Of a DNA stretch of 56,194 nt, positions 1 through 7,878 are shown piece by piece. Source of the DNA: Lachnospiraceae bacterium (GTDB lineage: Bacteria; Bacillota; Clostridia; Lachnospirales; Lachnospiraceae). The stretch spans positions 1-56,194 of the forward strand of contig JAKSRV010000003.1 in assembly GCA_024403435.1 (NCBI GenBank), written 5' to 3'. Below the pieces are notes generated by a model. It searched no databases. It was not told the DNA's origin and saw nothing but the letters and a program-made list of their open reading frames with translations. The position numbers and the translations under genes are program-made. Numbering within the stretch: the stretch's first letter is position 1; every line of letters starts with the position of its first letter.

Positions 1-479
1 CTCATGGCGTTCATGGAGAAATGAAGGTTTATCCTACTACCGATGACCCGAGACGTTTCAAGCGTTGCAAGCAGGTTTTTGTTGAGGTAAAAAACAACAA
101 AACCTCCTATGATGTTGAAAGCGTCCGGGTTTCACCGGATAGAGTTCTTCTGAAACTCAAGGGGATTGAAGCTCCTGAGGAAGCTGTCAAATTCAGACAG
201 TGCGGAGTCTTTGTTGACCGTGAGCATGCTGTGAGATTATCAAAGGATGAGTATTTTATTGCTGACCTTATCGGACTCAAGGTAATGGTTGAGGATGATA
301 GTGAGATTGGTACTCTCGTTGATGTTATTCAAACCGGCGCTAATGATGTCTATCAGATTAATATGACCGATGGCAGAGAACTTTTGCTTCCCGCTATTAA
401 GGATTGCATTCTTGATGTTGATGTGGAAGAGGGATTTGTCAAGGTTCATGTTCTTGATGGACTGTTGGATGAGGCGTAA
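1..479 (+). CDS. rimM: Ribosome maturation factor RimM, 5' end outside window
   Basis: RimM binds ribosomal protein S19 and helps mature the 3' domain of 16S rRNA in the small subunit. The reading frame is open to the left edge: the codons before the ATG at 21 read HGVHGE and run into MKVYPTTDD, the usual RimM N-terminal motif, so the gene starts upstream of the window and the ATG at 21 is internal. The C-terminal half carries the PRC-barrel pattern (EYFIADLIG, TGANDVYQI). It is followed after three bases by trmD, the common rimM-trmD-rplS order. About 10-20 N-terminal residues are missing, judging from the usual length near 170. Confidence 0.95.
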   Translation, partial: HGVHGEMKVYPTTDDPRRFKRCKQVFVEVKNNKTSYDVESVRVSPDRVLLKLKGIEAPEEAVKFRQCGVFVDREHAVRLSKDEYFIADLIGLKVMVEDDSEIGTLVDVIQTGANDVYQINMTDGRELLLPAIKDCILDVDVEEGFVKVHVLDGLLDEA

Positions 480-482
480 ATA

Positions 483-1892
483 ATGGATTTTACTATCCTT
501 ACATTATTCCCTGATTTTATAAATCAAGGAATACATACAAGTATTTTGGGAAAGGCCTGTGATAAGGGCCTTTTGTCATTTAAGGCGGTTGATATCAGAT
601 CGTATTCGACCGACAAAAATAATCGTGTGGATGATTACACTTATGGTGGCGGTGCCGGTATGCTGATGCAGGCACAGCCTGTTTTTGATGCTTATATGGC
701 TAACTGCGTTCATGAGGGTAAGAAAAAGCCAAGAACTATATATGTCACACCGCAGGGACGCCCTTTTACTCAGACGATAGCAAATGAATTGTCTCGTGAA
801 GATGAGCTGGTATTTATATGTGGTCATTATGAAGGCATCGATCAGCGCGTTCTTGATGAGATTGTTACGGACAGATATTCGATTGGTGACTATGTGCTGA
901 CCGGAGGCGAATTACCTGCATTGGTAATGATAGACGCTATATCGCGACTGGTTCCCGGGGTGCTTGGTAATGATGTATCGGCAGATATTGAATCATTTCA
1001 TGGTAACCTCTTGGAGTATCCGCAGTATACCAGACCGGAATGCTGGATGGATAAAAAGGTTCCGGAGGTGCTTTTGAAAGGGAATCCTAAAGAAGTCGAA
1101 GCATGGAGATTGGACAAATCAAAAGAGCTTACCAAGAGAGTCAGACCTGATTTGTATGAAAAATATGAATTGTCTTTGAGAGTGATTGAAGAGCTTTCCA
1201 AGGACAAAAAGAGTAATGTACATTTATTGGAAGCAATTAAGAGAGGAACCGGAGAAATCATTTCGGTGGACCCACTTATGATATATATTCCTCAGGCGGG
1301 AATTGTATTTATTAATGAAGGAATCTGTGTTGACAAGAATCAATCGTTTGAGTCGATTAATCCTGAAAAGATTTTTTCACTATTGCCTGAGAAGGCCGGA
1401 ATATTTATATCTACCAGAGAGATATTTGATATTTTGGAAAAGGATGAACGCTTTGAATTTTACTGTGATGTAAAGAATGCAGTGTATACAGAGAAGGTTC
1501 ATAAGAAAATTAAGAACAAAAATATAAAGCAGCTTGATAAAAGTTATATAGAAATCATAGCTGAAAATTACGGACACGGTGAAAACGGTTATGTGGCCAA
1601 GCGTGTAGAGCGCGGACAGGTATACGGTATATTTGTTGAAGATAAACTTGCAGGCTTTATCGGTACTCATTATGAGGGAAGTATTGGTATGTTGTTTATA
1701 TTCCCCGAGTATAGACGTATGGGACTCGGAACCGATCTTGAGAACTTTATGATCAACAGAGAGCTTGAGATGGGACATATGCCGTTCGGTCAGATTATAA
1801 TGGACAACGATGCTTCTTTTGCTCTTCAGAGTAAGAACGGATTGTACCTGGGACAGCGCGTATTTACGTGGTTTGGACTTAAAAATAAATAA
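483..1892 (+). CDS. trmD: tRNA (guanine-37-N1)-methyltransferase fused to a GNAT acetyltransferase domain
   Basis: Residues 1 to about 230 are a complete TrmD, the SAM-dependent enzyme that makes m1G37 in tRNA and prevents +1 frameshifting. The trefoil-knot SAM site is visible (GHYEGIDQRV near 114, SIGDYVLTGGE near 132, LEYPQYTRPE further on). TrmD is normally about 240-250 residues; this protein has 469. After a linker, the C-terminal part is a separate GNAT fold: AGFIGTH near 390 leads into the acetyl-CoA loop PEYRRMGLGT near 407 (R-x-x-G-x-G) and a substrate-side segment ending SKNGLYLG. There is no stop or frame change between the halves, so the sequence shows a true in-frame fusion. The acetyltransferase substrate is unknown. 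The start is 3 bases after the rimM stop, with GGATGAGG upstream. Confidence 0.93.
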   Translation: MDFTILTLFPDFINQGIHTSILGKACDKGLLSFKAVDIRSYSTDKNNRVDDYTYGGGAGMLMQAQPVFDAYMANCVHEGKKKPRTIYVTPQGRPFTQTIANELSREDELVFICGHYEGIDQRVLDEIVTDRYSIGDYVLTGGELPALVMIDAISRLVPGVLGNDVSADIESFHGNLLEYPQYTRPECWMDKKVPEVLLKGNPKEVEAWRLDKSKELTKRVRPDLYEKYELSLRVIEELSKDKKSNVHLLEAIKRGTGEIISVDPLMIYIPQAGIVFINEGICVDKNQSFESINPEKIFSLLPEKAGIFISTREIFDILEKDERFEFYCDVKNAVYTEKVHKKIKNKNIKQLDKSYIEIIAENYGHGENGYVAKRVERGQVYGIFVEDKLAGFIGTHYEGSIGMLFIFPEYRRMGLGTDLENFMINRELEMGHMPFGQIIMDNDASFALQSKNGLYLGQRVFTWFGLKNK

Positions 1893-1900
1893 AAAAGTCC

Positions 1901-1929
1901 TTGCTTTTTTGTATACATTGGTGTAAAGT
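1901..1929 (+). promoter_or_regulatory. Candidate sigma-A promoter for rplS
   Basis: TTGCTT (1901-1906) and TAAAGT (1924-1929) are separated by exactly 17 bases, just after the trmD stop and about 80 bases before rplS. Spacing is ideal and the boxes are 4/6 matches each. It would let rplS be made at a higher level than trmD. Confidence 0.5.
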
Positions 1930-1935
1930 ATTAAC

Positions 1936-2008
1936 GTTGTGTTAACAAAGATGGTCCTCTGTTACCTTGAAGGTATTAAGAACATCCATTGTATGGAAGG
2001 AGCTTGAA
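1936..2008 (+). ncRNA. Possible structured 5' leader of rplS (L19-leader-like)
   Basis: The 5' UTR downstream of the candidate promoter contains two small hairpins: TACC/GGTA around 1962-1975 and CCAT/ATGG at 1986-1996, the latter directly beside the ribosome binding site GGAAGGAG. L19 leader RNAs are known in Bacillota; I cannot confirm a match to that family by eye, so this call is tentative. Confidence 0.3.
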
Positions 2009-2356
2009 ATGAGCGACATTATTAAGGAAATCGAAGCTGCTGAGCTTAAGGCTTCAGTTGATGACTTCGGTGTAGGCGATACCGTACGTGTTTACGGTAA
2101 GATCAAGGAAGGAAACCGTGAGAGAATTCAGGTTTTCGAAGGAACTGTACTTAAGAGACAGGGCGGAAGCAACAGAGAGACCTTTACTGTTAGAAAGACT
2201 TCTAACGGCGTAGGCGTAGAGAAGACCTGGCCCCTTCACTCTCCCAATGTAGAGAAGATTGAAGTTGTTAGACATGGTAAGGTTAGACGTGCTAAGCTTA
2301 ACTACCTTCGTGATCGTGTTGGTAAGAAGGCAAAGGTTAAGGAAGTTGTTCGCTAA
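2009..2356 (+). CDS. rplS: 50S ribosomal protein L19
   Basis: L19 sits at the interface of the large and small subunits. The 115-residue product starting [12 protein letters not shown] has the family signatures [24 protein letters not shown] and the basic C-terminal end [14 protein letters not shown] longer in-frame start exists at 1967, but 2009 is preferred: GGAAGGAG lies 7-14 bases upstream and the resulting length equals the family norm. It follows trmD and is closed by a strong terminator. Confidence 0.97.
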   Translation: MSDIIKEIEAAELKASVDDFGVGDTVRVYGKIKEGNRERIQVFEGTVLKRQGGSNRETFTVRKTSNGVGVEKTWPLHSPNVEKIEVVRHGKVRRAKLNYLRDRVGKKAKVKEVVR

Positions 2357-2379
2357 TTGATCTTTACTCAAAAAGCTTG

Positions 2380-2415
2380 AAGGACAATTCTTCATTATGA
2401 AGAGTTGTCCTTTTT
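2380..2415 (+). terminator. Intrinsic terminator after rplS
   Basis: AAGGACAA (2380-2387) pairs with TTGTCCTT (2405-2412), with inner TTCTTC/GAAGAG pairing, followed by a T run. It ends the rimM-trmD-rplS unit. Confidence 0.85.
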
Positions 2416-2455
2416 CCTTTGTTACAAGAAACCGTTTCTTAGGATTTCTTAACTA

Positions 2456-2487
2456 TTGTTTATGCAATGATAAAAGTATGATAAAAT
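2456..2487 (+). promoter_or_regulatory. Possible promoter for lepB with very short leader
   Basis: TTGTTT (2456-2461) is followed by overlapping -10-like boxes TATGAT (2477-2482, spacer 15) and TAAAAT (2482-2487, spacer 20); neither spacing is ideal. The transcription start would fall within about 10 bases of the ATG at 2497. A perfect 7-bp inverted repeat, AAGAAAC/GTTTCTT with one central base (2426-2440), lies just upstream. Confidence 0.35.
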
Positions 2488-2496
2488 AATTCCATT

Positions 2497-3078
2497 ATGG
2501 CAAAACGTACCGAAGGTCTGTCATTTTACAGACGTAAAAAGAAAATAAATTCAGGCCACTTAAAGGAGCTTTTCAGCTGGATAATCAGTATATTGATTGT
2601 GATTTTCGCAGCTTGTGCTCTGGTTATGCTCTATGGTATGACCTCGAGTGTGGTTGGTATATCAATGGAACCCGGTTTGAAAAGTGAACAGAAAATACTA
2701 GTCGACCGCTTTGTATATGTATTGGGTAAACCCAAGGCCGGTGATGTTGTGCTGTTCCTACCTAACGGAAATGAAAACGCTCATTACTATACCAAAAGAG
2801 TGGTTGCCGTTCCTGGTGATACAGTGTTGATTGAAAACGGACGATTATATGTAAACGGCGAGTTGAGTACTGTGGTGACACAGTATATTGTTGAACCCGG
2901 TATTGCGGAAAATGAAATTGAACTTTCAACCGGTCAGTTCTTTGTACTTGGAGATGCACCCTCAGACAGTGAGGATAGCAGATCTTCAGGATTGGGACCG
3001 GTTGATGTTGAGGATATTGTAGGGCGAGTATGGTTTAAGCTTCCCTGCGAGAATGGAAAAATGGGGTTTGTTAAGTAA
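2497..3078 (+). CDS. lepB: Signal peptidase I (first copy, SipS/LepB type)
   Basis: Membrane serine protease that removes signal peptides from exported proteins on the outer face of the membrane. The 193-residue protein has a basic N-terminus, one TM segment (about 27-49), the nucleophile in GISMEP (Ser56), the general base Lys100 in YYTKRVVAVPGD, and the late box GDAPSDSEDSR. It lacks the RNN residues of the usual GDNRNNSxDSR box but keeps the S-x-D-S-R part. No Shine-Dalgarno sequence precedes the ATG. The stop codon overlaps the rbgA start by one base (TAATG). A second, clearly different signal peptidase lies on the other side of rbgA. Confidence 0.92.
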   Translation: MAKRTEGLSFYRRKKKINSGHLKELFSWIISILIVIFAACALVMLYGMTSSVVGISMEPGLKSEQKILVDRFVYVLGKPKAGDVVLFLPNGNENAHYYTKRVVAVPGDTVLIENGRLYVNGELSTVVTQYIVEPGIAENEIELSTGQFFVLGDAPSDSEDSRSSGLGPVDVEDIVGRVWFKLPCENGKMGFVK

Positions 3079-3926
3079 TGAATTATCAGTGGTATCCCGG
3101 TCATATGACCAAAGCAGTTCGTATGATGAAGGAAGAGATTCAGCTTGTTGATCTTGTGATTGAGTTGCTGGATTCGAGAGCGCCTTTGAGCAGTCGTAAT
3201 CCGGATATTGATGAGCTGGGTAAGAATAAGTTTAGAATGGTTATTTTGAATAAGTCTGATTTGTCTGATAAGAGGGCAAATGAACAGTGGAAGACTTATT
3301 TTGAAGAAAAAGGAATAAAGGTAATACTTCTGGATGCGCGTAATCGCGGTGCCGTTCAAAAGGTAGAGAATGCAGTAAAGGAAGTATGTAAGGAGAAGAT
3401 AGAGAGAGACTTAAAGCGAGGAATTAAGAACAGACCTATCAGAGCGATGGTTTGCGGAATTCCAAATGTAGGTAAGTCAACTTTTATCAATTCATTTGTC
3501 GGTAAGACAACTGCAAAGACCGGAAATAAGCCCGGTGTAACCAAAGGAAAGCAGTGGATCAGACTTAGCCAGAGTATAGAGCTTCTGGATACTCCCGGTA
3601 TTCTTTGGCCCAAGTTTGAGGACCAGCAGGTTGGAGTAAGGCTTGCGATGCTCGGTTCAATCAATGACGAGATTATTGATCGTCAGGATTTGGCTACGAG
3701 ATTGGTAGAGTACCTTAAAGAGGCGTATAAGGGCGTTTTGCAGGATAGGTATTCAGTTGATGAGTCTCTTGATAAGTATGAGCTTCTTGAGGCAATCGCG
3801 GTAGCCAGAAGGGCTTTGAAAAAGGGTGAGGAACCCGATACCGAAAAGGCTGCATTTTTACTTTTGGATGATTTCAGAAGCGGAAAGTTAGGTATGCTTT
3901 CACTGGAGAGGCCTTGTGAAGGCTAA
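3078..3926 (+). CDS. rbgA: Ribosome biogenesis GTPase RbgA (YlqF)
   Basis: Circularly permuted GTPase required for late assembly of the 50S subunit. The permuted motif order is visible: G4 NKSD (58-61) comes first, then G1 GIPNVGKS (127-134), the G2 threonine region (PGVTKG) and G3 DTPG (171-174). Length 282 matches the family. Its place between rplS and rnhB, with signal peptidase alongside, is the arrangement known from Bacillus. Translation is probably coupled to lepB through the TAATG overlap. Confidence 0.96.
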   Translation: MNYQWYPGHMTKAVRMMKEEIQLVDLVIELLDSRAPLSSRNPDIDELGKNKFRMVILNKSDLSDKRANEQWKTYFEEKGIKVILLDARNRGAVQKVENAVKEVCKEKIERDLKRGIKNRPIRAMVCGIPNVGKSTFINSFVGKTTAKTGNKPGVTKGKQWIRLSQSIELLDTPGILWPKFEDQQVGVRLAMLGSINDEIIDRQDLATRLVEYLKEAYKGVLQDRYSVDESLDKYELLEAIAVARRALKKGEEPDTEKAAFLLLDDFRSGKLGMLSLERPCEG

Positions 3927-4006
3927 TGCAATATAAGTATTGGTGGATGCGAATCAGATGTTTGTATTTACAAAGTTAAAAATAACGCGGAGAGCGAGAT
4001 AAAGTA

Positions 4007-4630
4007 ATGAGTATTAAAGATGAAGAGATGACAGTACAAGCTAAGGGAGATAATGCTGAAAGCGAAAAAGGTTCCAAGAAGATTTCTAAGAATAAGGTCC
4101 TTAAGGAATTGTTTTTAGATGCTATTTATTTATTGTGTATTTTCCTTGCTTCATTTTTGCTTGTTAAATTCGTTGGACAGAGAACAATCGTTGACGGTTC
4201 TTCTATGAACAATACACTGCAAGACGGTGATAATGTATGGGTAAATAAGATTGTATATCGTTTTTCCGATCCACAGAGATTTGATATTGTAGTATTTCCC
4301 CCGGATGATACCGATCAAAAGACTTACTATATTAAACGAGTAATCGGTCTTCCCGGTGAAACTGTTCAAATAGGCCTTGACGGTACTATATTTATCAACG
4401 GAGAACCCTTGGAAGAGTCTTACGGAAGAGAAATCATTGATTCCAATCATATTTACAGAGCTGCCGAACCTGTTGTCCTTGGAGAGGATGAATATTTTGT
4501 AATGGGTGATAATCGTAATAATTCTGTCGACAGTAGATTACCAAGTGTGGGAAATGTCGAAAAGAGAAAGATAATCGGTAAAGCGGTATTTAGATTTTAT
4601 CCCTTTGGATCGTTTGGAACGGTTAAATAA
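4007..4630 (+). CDS. lepB: Signal peptidase I (second copy)
   Basis: A second type I signal peptidase, 207 residues, with a longer charged cytoplasmic N-terminus (about 34 residues rich in K and E), one TM segment (about 35-56), nucleophile Ser66 in the DGSSMNNT box, Lys110 in YYIKRVIGLPGE and a canonical GDNRNNSVDSR box. It differs strongly from the copy at 2497, so the two are not a recent duplication. It is 80 bases after rbgA, preceded by GCGGAGAGCGAG, and is followed 15 bases later by rnhB. Confidence 0.94.
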   Translation: MSIKDEEMTVQAKGDNAESEKGSKKISKNKVLKELFLDAIYLLCIFLASFLLVKFVGQRTIVDGSSMNNTLQDGDNVWVNKIVYRFSDPQRFDIVVFPPDDTDQKTYYIKRVIGLPGETVQIGLDGTIFINGEPLEESYGREIIDSNHIYRAAEPVVLGEDEYFVMGDNRNNSVDSRLPSVGNVEKRKIIGKAVFRFYPFGSFGTVK

Positions 4631-4645
4631 ACAGAGGAAATAAAC

Positions 4646-5401
4646 GTGAAAAGTATTTCAGAAATCAGTGCATTGATAAAAAATGCGGATATTACAGATT
4701 TGGAAGCTATCCTCGAAGAGTACGGCAGTGATGAACGCAGTGGTGTGGTCAAAGCCGTTCAGTCGGGAAGAAAGCGTATAGAAGCTTTGGAAAATGAAAA
4801 GAAGCGTATTTATGCGTTGAGTGAATATGAGCGTAAGTATGCGGATTTTGGGCTTATTTGCGGCATAGACGAGGTTGGACGCGGACCTTTGGCCGGACCT
4901 GTTGTTGCAGGAGCGGTTATACTTCCCAAGGATTGTGATATTTTGTATATCAATGATTCTAAGCAGGTTCCCGAGAAAATGCGTGAAAAGCTGTATGATG
5001 AAATAAAGTCTAAGGCAGTTGCATGTGCGGTTGGTCATGCATCACCTCAGAGAATTGATGAGATTAATATCCTGCAGGCAACATATGAAGCCATGCGTGA
5101 AGCTATTAAGAATCTCGGTGTTGAACCCGATATTTTATTAAACGATGCTGTAAATATTCCGGGTGTGGATATTAAGCAGGTTCCCATTATAAAAGGAGAT
5201 GCCAAGAGTATTTCAATAGGAGCTGCCAGCATTTATGCTAAGGTGACCAGAGACAGAGAAATGCAGGAATATGATGCAATGTATCCCGAATACGGCTTTG
5301 CTAAGCATGTGGGATACGGTACGGCAGCACATATTGCAGCTATCAAAGAGTACGGTCCCTGTCCTATACACAGAAGATCCTTTATAGGAAAATTTATATG
5401 A
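4646..5401 (+). CDS. rnhB: Ribonuclease HII
   Basis: Removes ribonucleotides from RNA/DNA hybrids and single embedded ribonucleotides. The catalytic N-terminal block GIDEVGRGPLAGP, the NDSKQ motif and the C-terminal KHVGYGTAAH block are present. The first 70 residues form the helical N-terminal extension usual in Bacillota RNase HII. The start is a GTG at 4646 with AGAGGA 7 bases upstream. The stop TGA overlaps the next ATG (ATGA), so the flagellar-like gene that follows is translationally coupled. Confidence 0.95.
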   Translation: MKSISEISALIKNADITDLEAILEEYGSDERSGVVKAVQSGRKRIEALENEKKRIYALSEYERKYADFGLICGIDEVGRGPLAGPVVAGAVILPKDCDILYINDSKQVPEKMREKLYDEIKSKAVACAVGHASPQRIDEINILQATYEAMREAIKNLGVEPDILLNDAVNIPGVDIKQVPIIKGDAKSISIGAASIYAKVTRDREMQEYDAMYPEYGFAKHVGYGTAAHIAAIKEYGPCPIHRRSFIGKFI

Positions 5402-7209
5402 TACTTTCAGATGTTACCTCAGGAAACAGAATAAGTATTAATGCAAATGAGCACAGTATGCCCATAACGGGCAGGAATGATGCTCAGGCTACTTTGTCTG
5501 CACTTAAGGTGGGCGATTCCATACAGGCGAAAGTGGTATCCAGAGAAGGCGATAACGTCAGATTGCAGTTAGACGGCAATAAATTTGTCGATGCCAAGAT
5601 GTCTTCGGGAATCAATGTCGAGACCGGTAAGGAGATTGTTTTTGAGGTTAGAGGAACATCTTCGGGGATTACACTTTCGCCTTTATTTACCAATACTTCT
5701 TCAGATCCCAATATTTCTAAAGCTTTATCTATGGCGGGACTCCCGCTGACCTCAGATACGGTTACAATGACAAAAAGCATGATGCAGGCCGGAATGAGCA
5801 TAGATCGTGCTTCTCTGACCAATATGTTTAGAGATATATCGGCATTTAACAGTTCATCCGTTGCGGATATAGTTGACTTGCACAGGCTGGGTATTACTGT
5901 TAATGAGGCTAATCTGGAACAGATCGGTTCTTACAAAAATCTGTCATATCAGCTTGGTGAGGGCATGAATGATGTTGCAGGAAAGCTTACTGAATTGGTA
6001 GATAATCTGATAAAAGATTCCGTTGGAACCGGAAGCGTCACAAATACTGAGGCACTTATAAATGCTTCAAAGGTATTTGACGGAATGCTTAGCGTTGCAT
6101 CCGAATATGACTGGGATGTATTGGGGACTGCGGAGGATGTTTTAAACCAAGCTGAGACGGCGAATGCAAATGCTGCGATTAATATTGCTTCAAATACAGA
6201 GGGGATGTCAGCCGCGGAAAGAGCACTTATGCTTTTGGGAGCCAAGGCTGAGGATAATTCCGTAAATGCAACTGCTGTAAACGAGAGTGCCGATAACGCT
6301 ACGGAAGCTGCAAGCGGAGCCGTAATAAATGAGCTCACACCCGAAAGTGCAGGTGCGTTAAAAAATGAAATACTTTCATTGGTTGACAGCTTAAGGAATG
6401 AAGGTATCGCTGAAGGAACAGATATCGGTAACGCAGTAACAGATAACATTAAAAACAGTGAATCGGCGGGAGATGCTCTTAATCTGCTTAAGAATACTCT
6501 TGAAAAGGCAATTGCCGAGGGTGATACAAAGACACTTGGTAAAATAATGAACAATCCTGTCATCAAAGATAATGTTCTTGCGGCTATGAAGGCTCAGTGG
6601 AATATTACTCCGGCAGATGTGGCCGATAAGGAAAATGTTAAGGAGATGTATTCCAGACTGCAGAGGCAAATCGGAACCATAAATGAATCTCTTGATGCTG
6701 CAGGTATGAAGGATACAGCTGCCGGTAATGCTGCGGGAAATATGGGTAATAATCTTGATTTCCTAAATCAGGTAAATCAGATGTATGCATATATACAGCT
6801 ACCGTTAAAATTGTCCACGGGAGATGATGCCCACGGAGATTTGTATGTTTACTCCAATGGCAAGAAAATGTCCAATAATGACGGTAAGGTGACCGCATTA
6901 TTGCATTTGGATATGGAGCACCTCGGACCTTTGGATGTATATGTGGCGATGGACTCGTCAGGATTTGACAAAAAGGTCAGTACACAGTTTTCGGTAGCGG
7001 ATGATTCTATATTGGATTTCCTGGAAATGCATATAGATGAATTGACCAAGAGACTTGAGGACAAAGGATATTCGTGCACTGCAAGAATGAGTATTAAGGG
7101 AAGCGACAATCCTGATGAAGCAGAGTCGGTCAAGCAGGGAATTGAACCCGTGATAGATATGACCGGTAAGATGAAATTGGCTGAATATTCATTTGATGTA
7201 AGAACATAA
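5398..7209 (+). CDS. FliK-like protein with flagellar hook-length-control C-terminal domain (YlqG-like)
   Basis: 603 residues. The last 110 residues or so (from about 480, LPLKLSTG through LHLDMEHLGPLDVYV to DELTKRLEDKGY) look like the Flg_hook C-terminal domain of FliK. The N-terminal 100 residues have a beta-rich region (VGDSIQAKVVSREGDNV). The middle, about 220-370, is rich in Ala, Asn, Ser and Glu and is probably a flexible linker. It is coupled to rnhB and followed after 10 bases by an FlhB C-terminal-domain homologue. Together these are equivalent to ylqG-ylqH, which sit in the same place in Bacillus subtilis. The role is not established; a part in export switching is an inference from the domains. 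Confidence 0.75.
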   Translation: MILSDVTSGNRISINANEHSMPITGRNDAQATLSALKVGDSIQAKVVSREGDNVRLQLDGNKFVDAKMSSGINVETGKEIVFEVRGTSSGITLSPLFTNTSSDPNISKALSMAGLPLTSDTVTMTKSMMQAGMSIDRASLTNMFRDISAFNSSSVADIVDLHRLGITVNEANLEQIGSYKNLSYQLGEGMNDVAGKLTELVDNLIKDSVGTGSVTNTEALINASKVFDGMLSVASEYDWDVLGTAEDVLNQAETANANAAINIASNTEGMSAAERALMLLGAKAEDNSVNATAVNESADNATEAASGAVINELTPESAGALKNEILSLVDSLRNEGIAEGTDIGNAVTDNIKNSESAGDALNLLKNTLEKAIAEGDTKTLGKIMNNPVIKDNVLAAMKAQWNITPADVADKENVKEMYSRLQRQIGTINESLDAAGMKDTAAGNAAGNMGNNLDFLNQVNQMYAYIQLPLKLSTGDDAHGDLYVYSNGKKMSNNDGKVTALLHLDMEHLGPLDVYVAMDSSGFDKKVSTQFSVADDSILDFLEMHIDELTKRLEDKGYSCTARMSIKGSDNPDEAESVKQGIEPVIDMTGKMKLAEYSFDVRT

Positions 7210-7219
7210 GGAACTGATT

Positions 7220-7507
7220 ATGGCTGAGGAAAAGAAAGGCAAAATTAAACAAGCGATAGCGCTTGAATACGATCCGAATGATGCCGCACCTAAGGTTATC
7301 GCAACAGGCCGAGGAATTATTGCGGATAAAATCATTGAGAAAGCCAAGGAGTCGGACGTCCCGGTTCACAGAGATGATAAGCTTGCGGATACCTTGTCCA
7401 GATTGGAAATAGGTGAAATGATTCCGCCGGAATTATATGAGGTTGTTGCTGAAATTTTATTGTTTGTAGATAACATGGATAAGATAAAGAGTAAGCTCAA
7501 AAAATAG
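7220..7507 (+). CDS. FlhB C-terminal-domain homologue (YlqH/FhlX-like)
   Basis: 95 residues that correspond to the cytoplasmic C-terminal domain of the flagellar export switch protein FlhB without its membrane part. Visible pattern: AIALEYDPNDAAPKVIATGRG, then VPVHRDDKLADTL, then IPPELYEVVAEIL. The autocleavage motif NPTH of true FlhB is absent, which is typical for this stand-alone family; such homologues can substitute for the cleaved domain in some bacteria. It lies 10 bases after the FliK-like gene and 8 bases before yraN. Confidence 0.85.
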   Translation: MAEEKKGKIKQAIALEYDPNDAAPKVIATGRGIIADKIIEKAKESDVPVHRDDKLADTLSRLEIGEMIPPELYEVVAEILLFVDNMDKIKSKLKK

Positions 7508-7515
7508 AGGGGTTA

Positions 7516-7869
7516 ATGAACAAACGAACAGAGGGGAGTAAATGGGAGGTCGTGGCAGGAGAATTTTTACAACGCCACGGTGTCAAAATTCTGCAATATA
7601 ACTTCAGATGCAGATTGGGTGAGATTGATATAGTGGGAATGGACCGTGGGGTGTTGGTATTTTATGAGGTTAAATACAGAAGCACCGGCAGTTACGGAAC
7701 CGCAGCTGAGGCAGTGGGTATAAAGAAACAAATGGTTATATCCAAGGTTTCGGATTATTACAGAATGATTAATCATATCGAATGGGATATGCCGATAAGA
7801 TACGATGTGATAGCTATCCAAGGGAATCGTATCGAATTAATTCCCGCAGCATTTATGAGGAGCAGTTAG
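7516..7869 (+). CDS. yraN: YraN/UPF0102 family nuclease-fold protein
   Basis: 117 residues with the PD-(D/E)XK-type core of the family: GEIDIVGMD, then FYEVKYR and AAEAVG. It is a predicted small nuclease of unknown role, often located in the rnhB-yraN neighbourhood as here. The ATG at 7516 has AGAGGGG three bases upstream, a short but usable spacing. Confidence 0.9.
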   Translation: MNKRTEGSKWEVVAGEFLQRHGVKILQYNFRCRLGEIDIVGMDRGVLVFYEVKYRSTGSYGTAAEAVGIKKQMVISKVSDYYRMINHIEWDMPIRYDVIAIQGNRIELIPAAFMRSS

Positions 7870-7878
7870 GAGAAAGAT

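Noticed and set aside
5949..6566. Open frame of 205 codons on the minus strand within the FliK-like gene
   Set aside because: It is antisense to the low-complexity Ala/Asn-rich linker; its product is Ser/Ala/Phe-rich with no RBS or domain.
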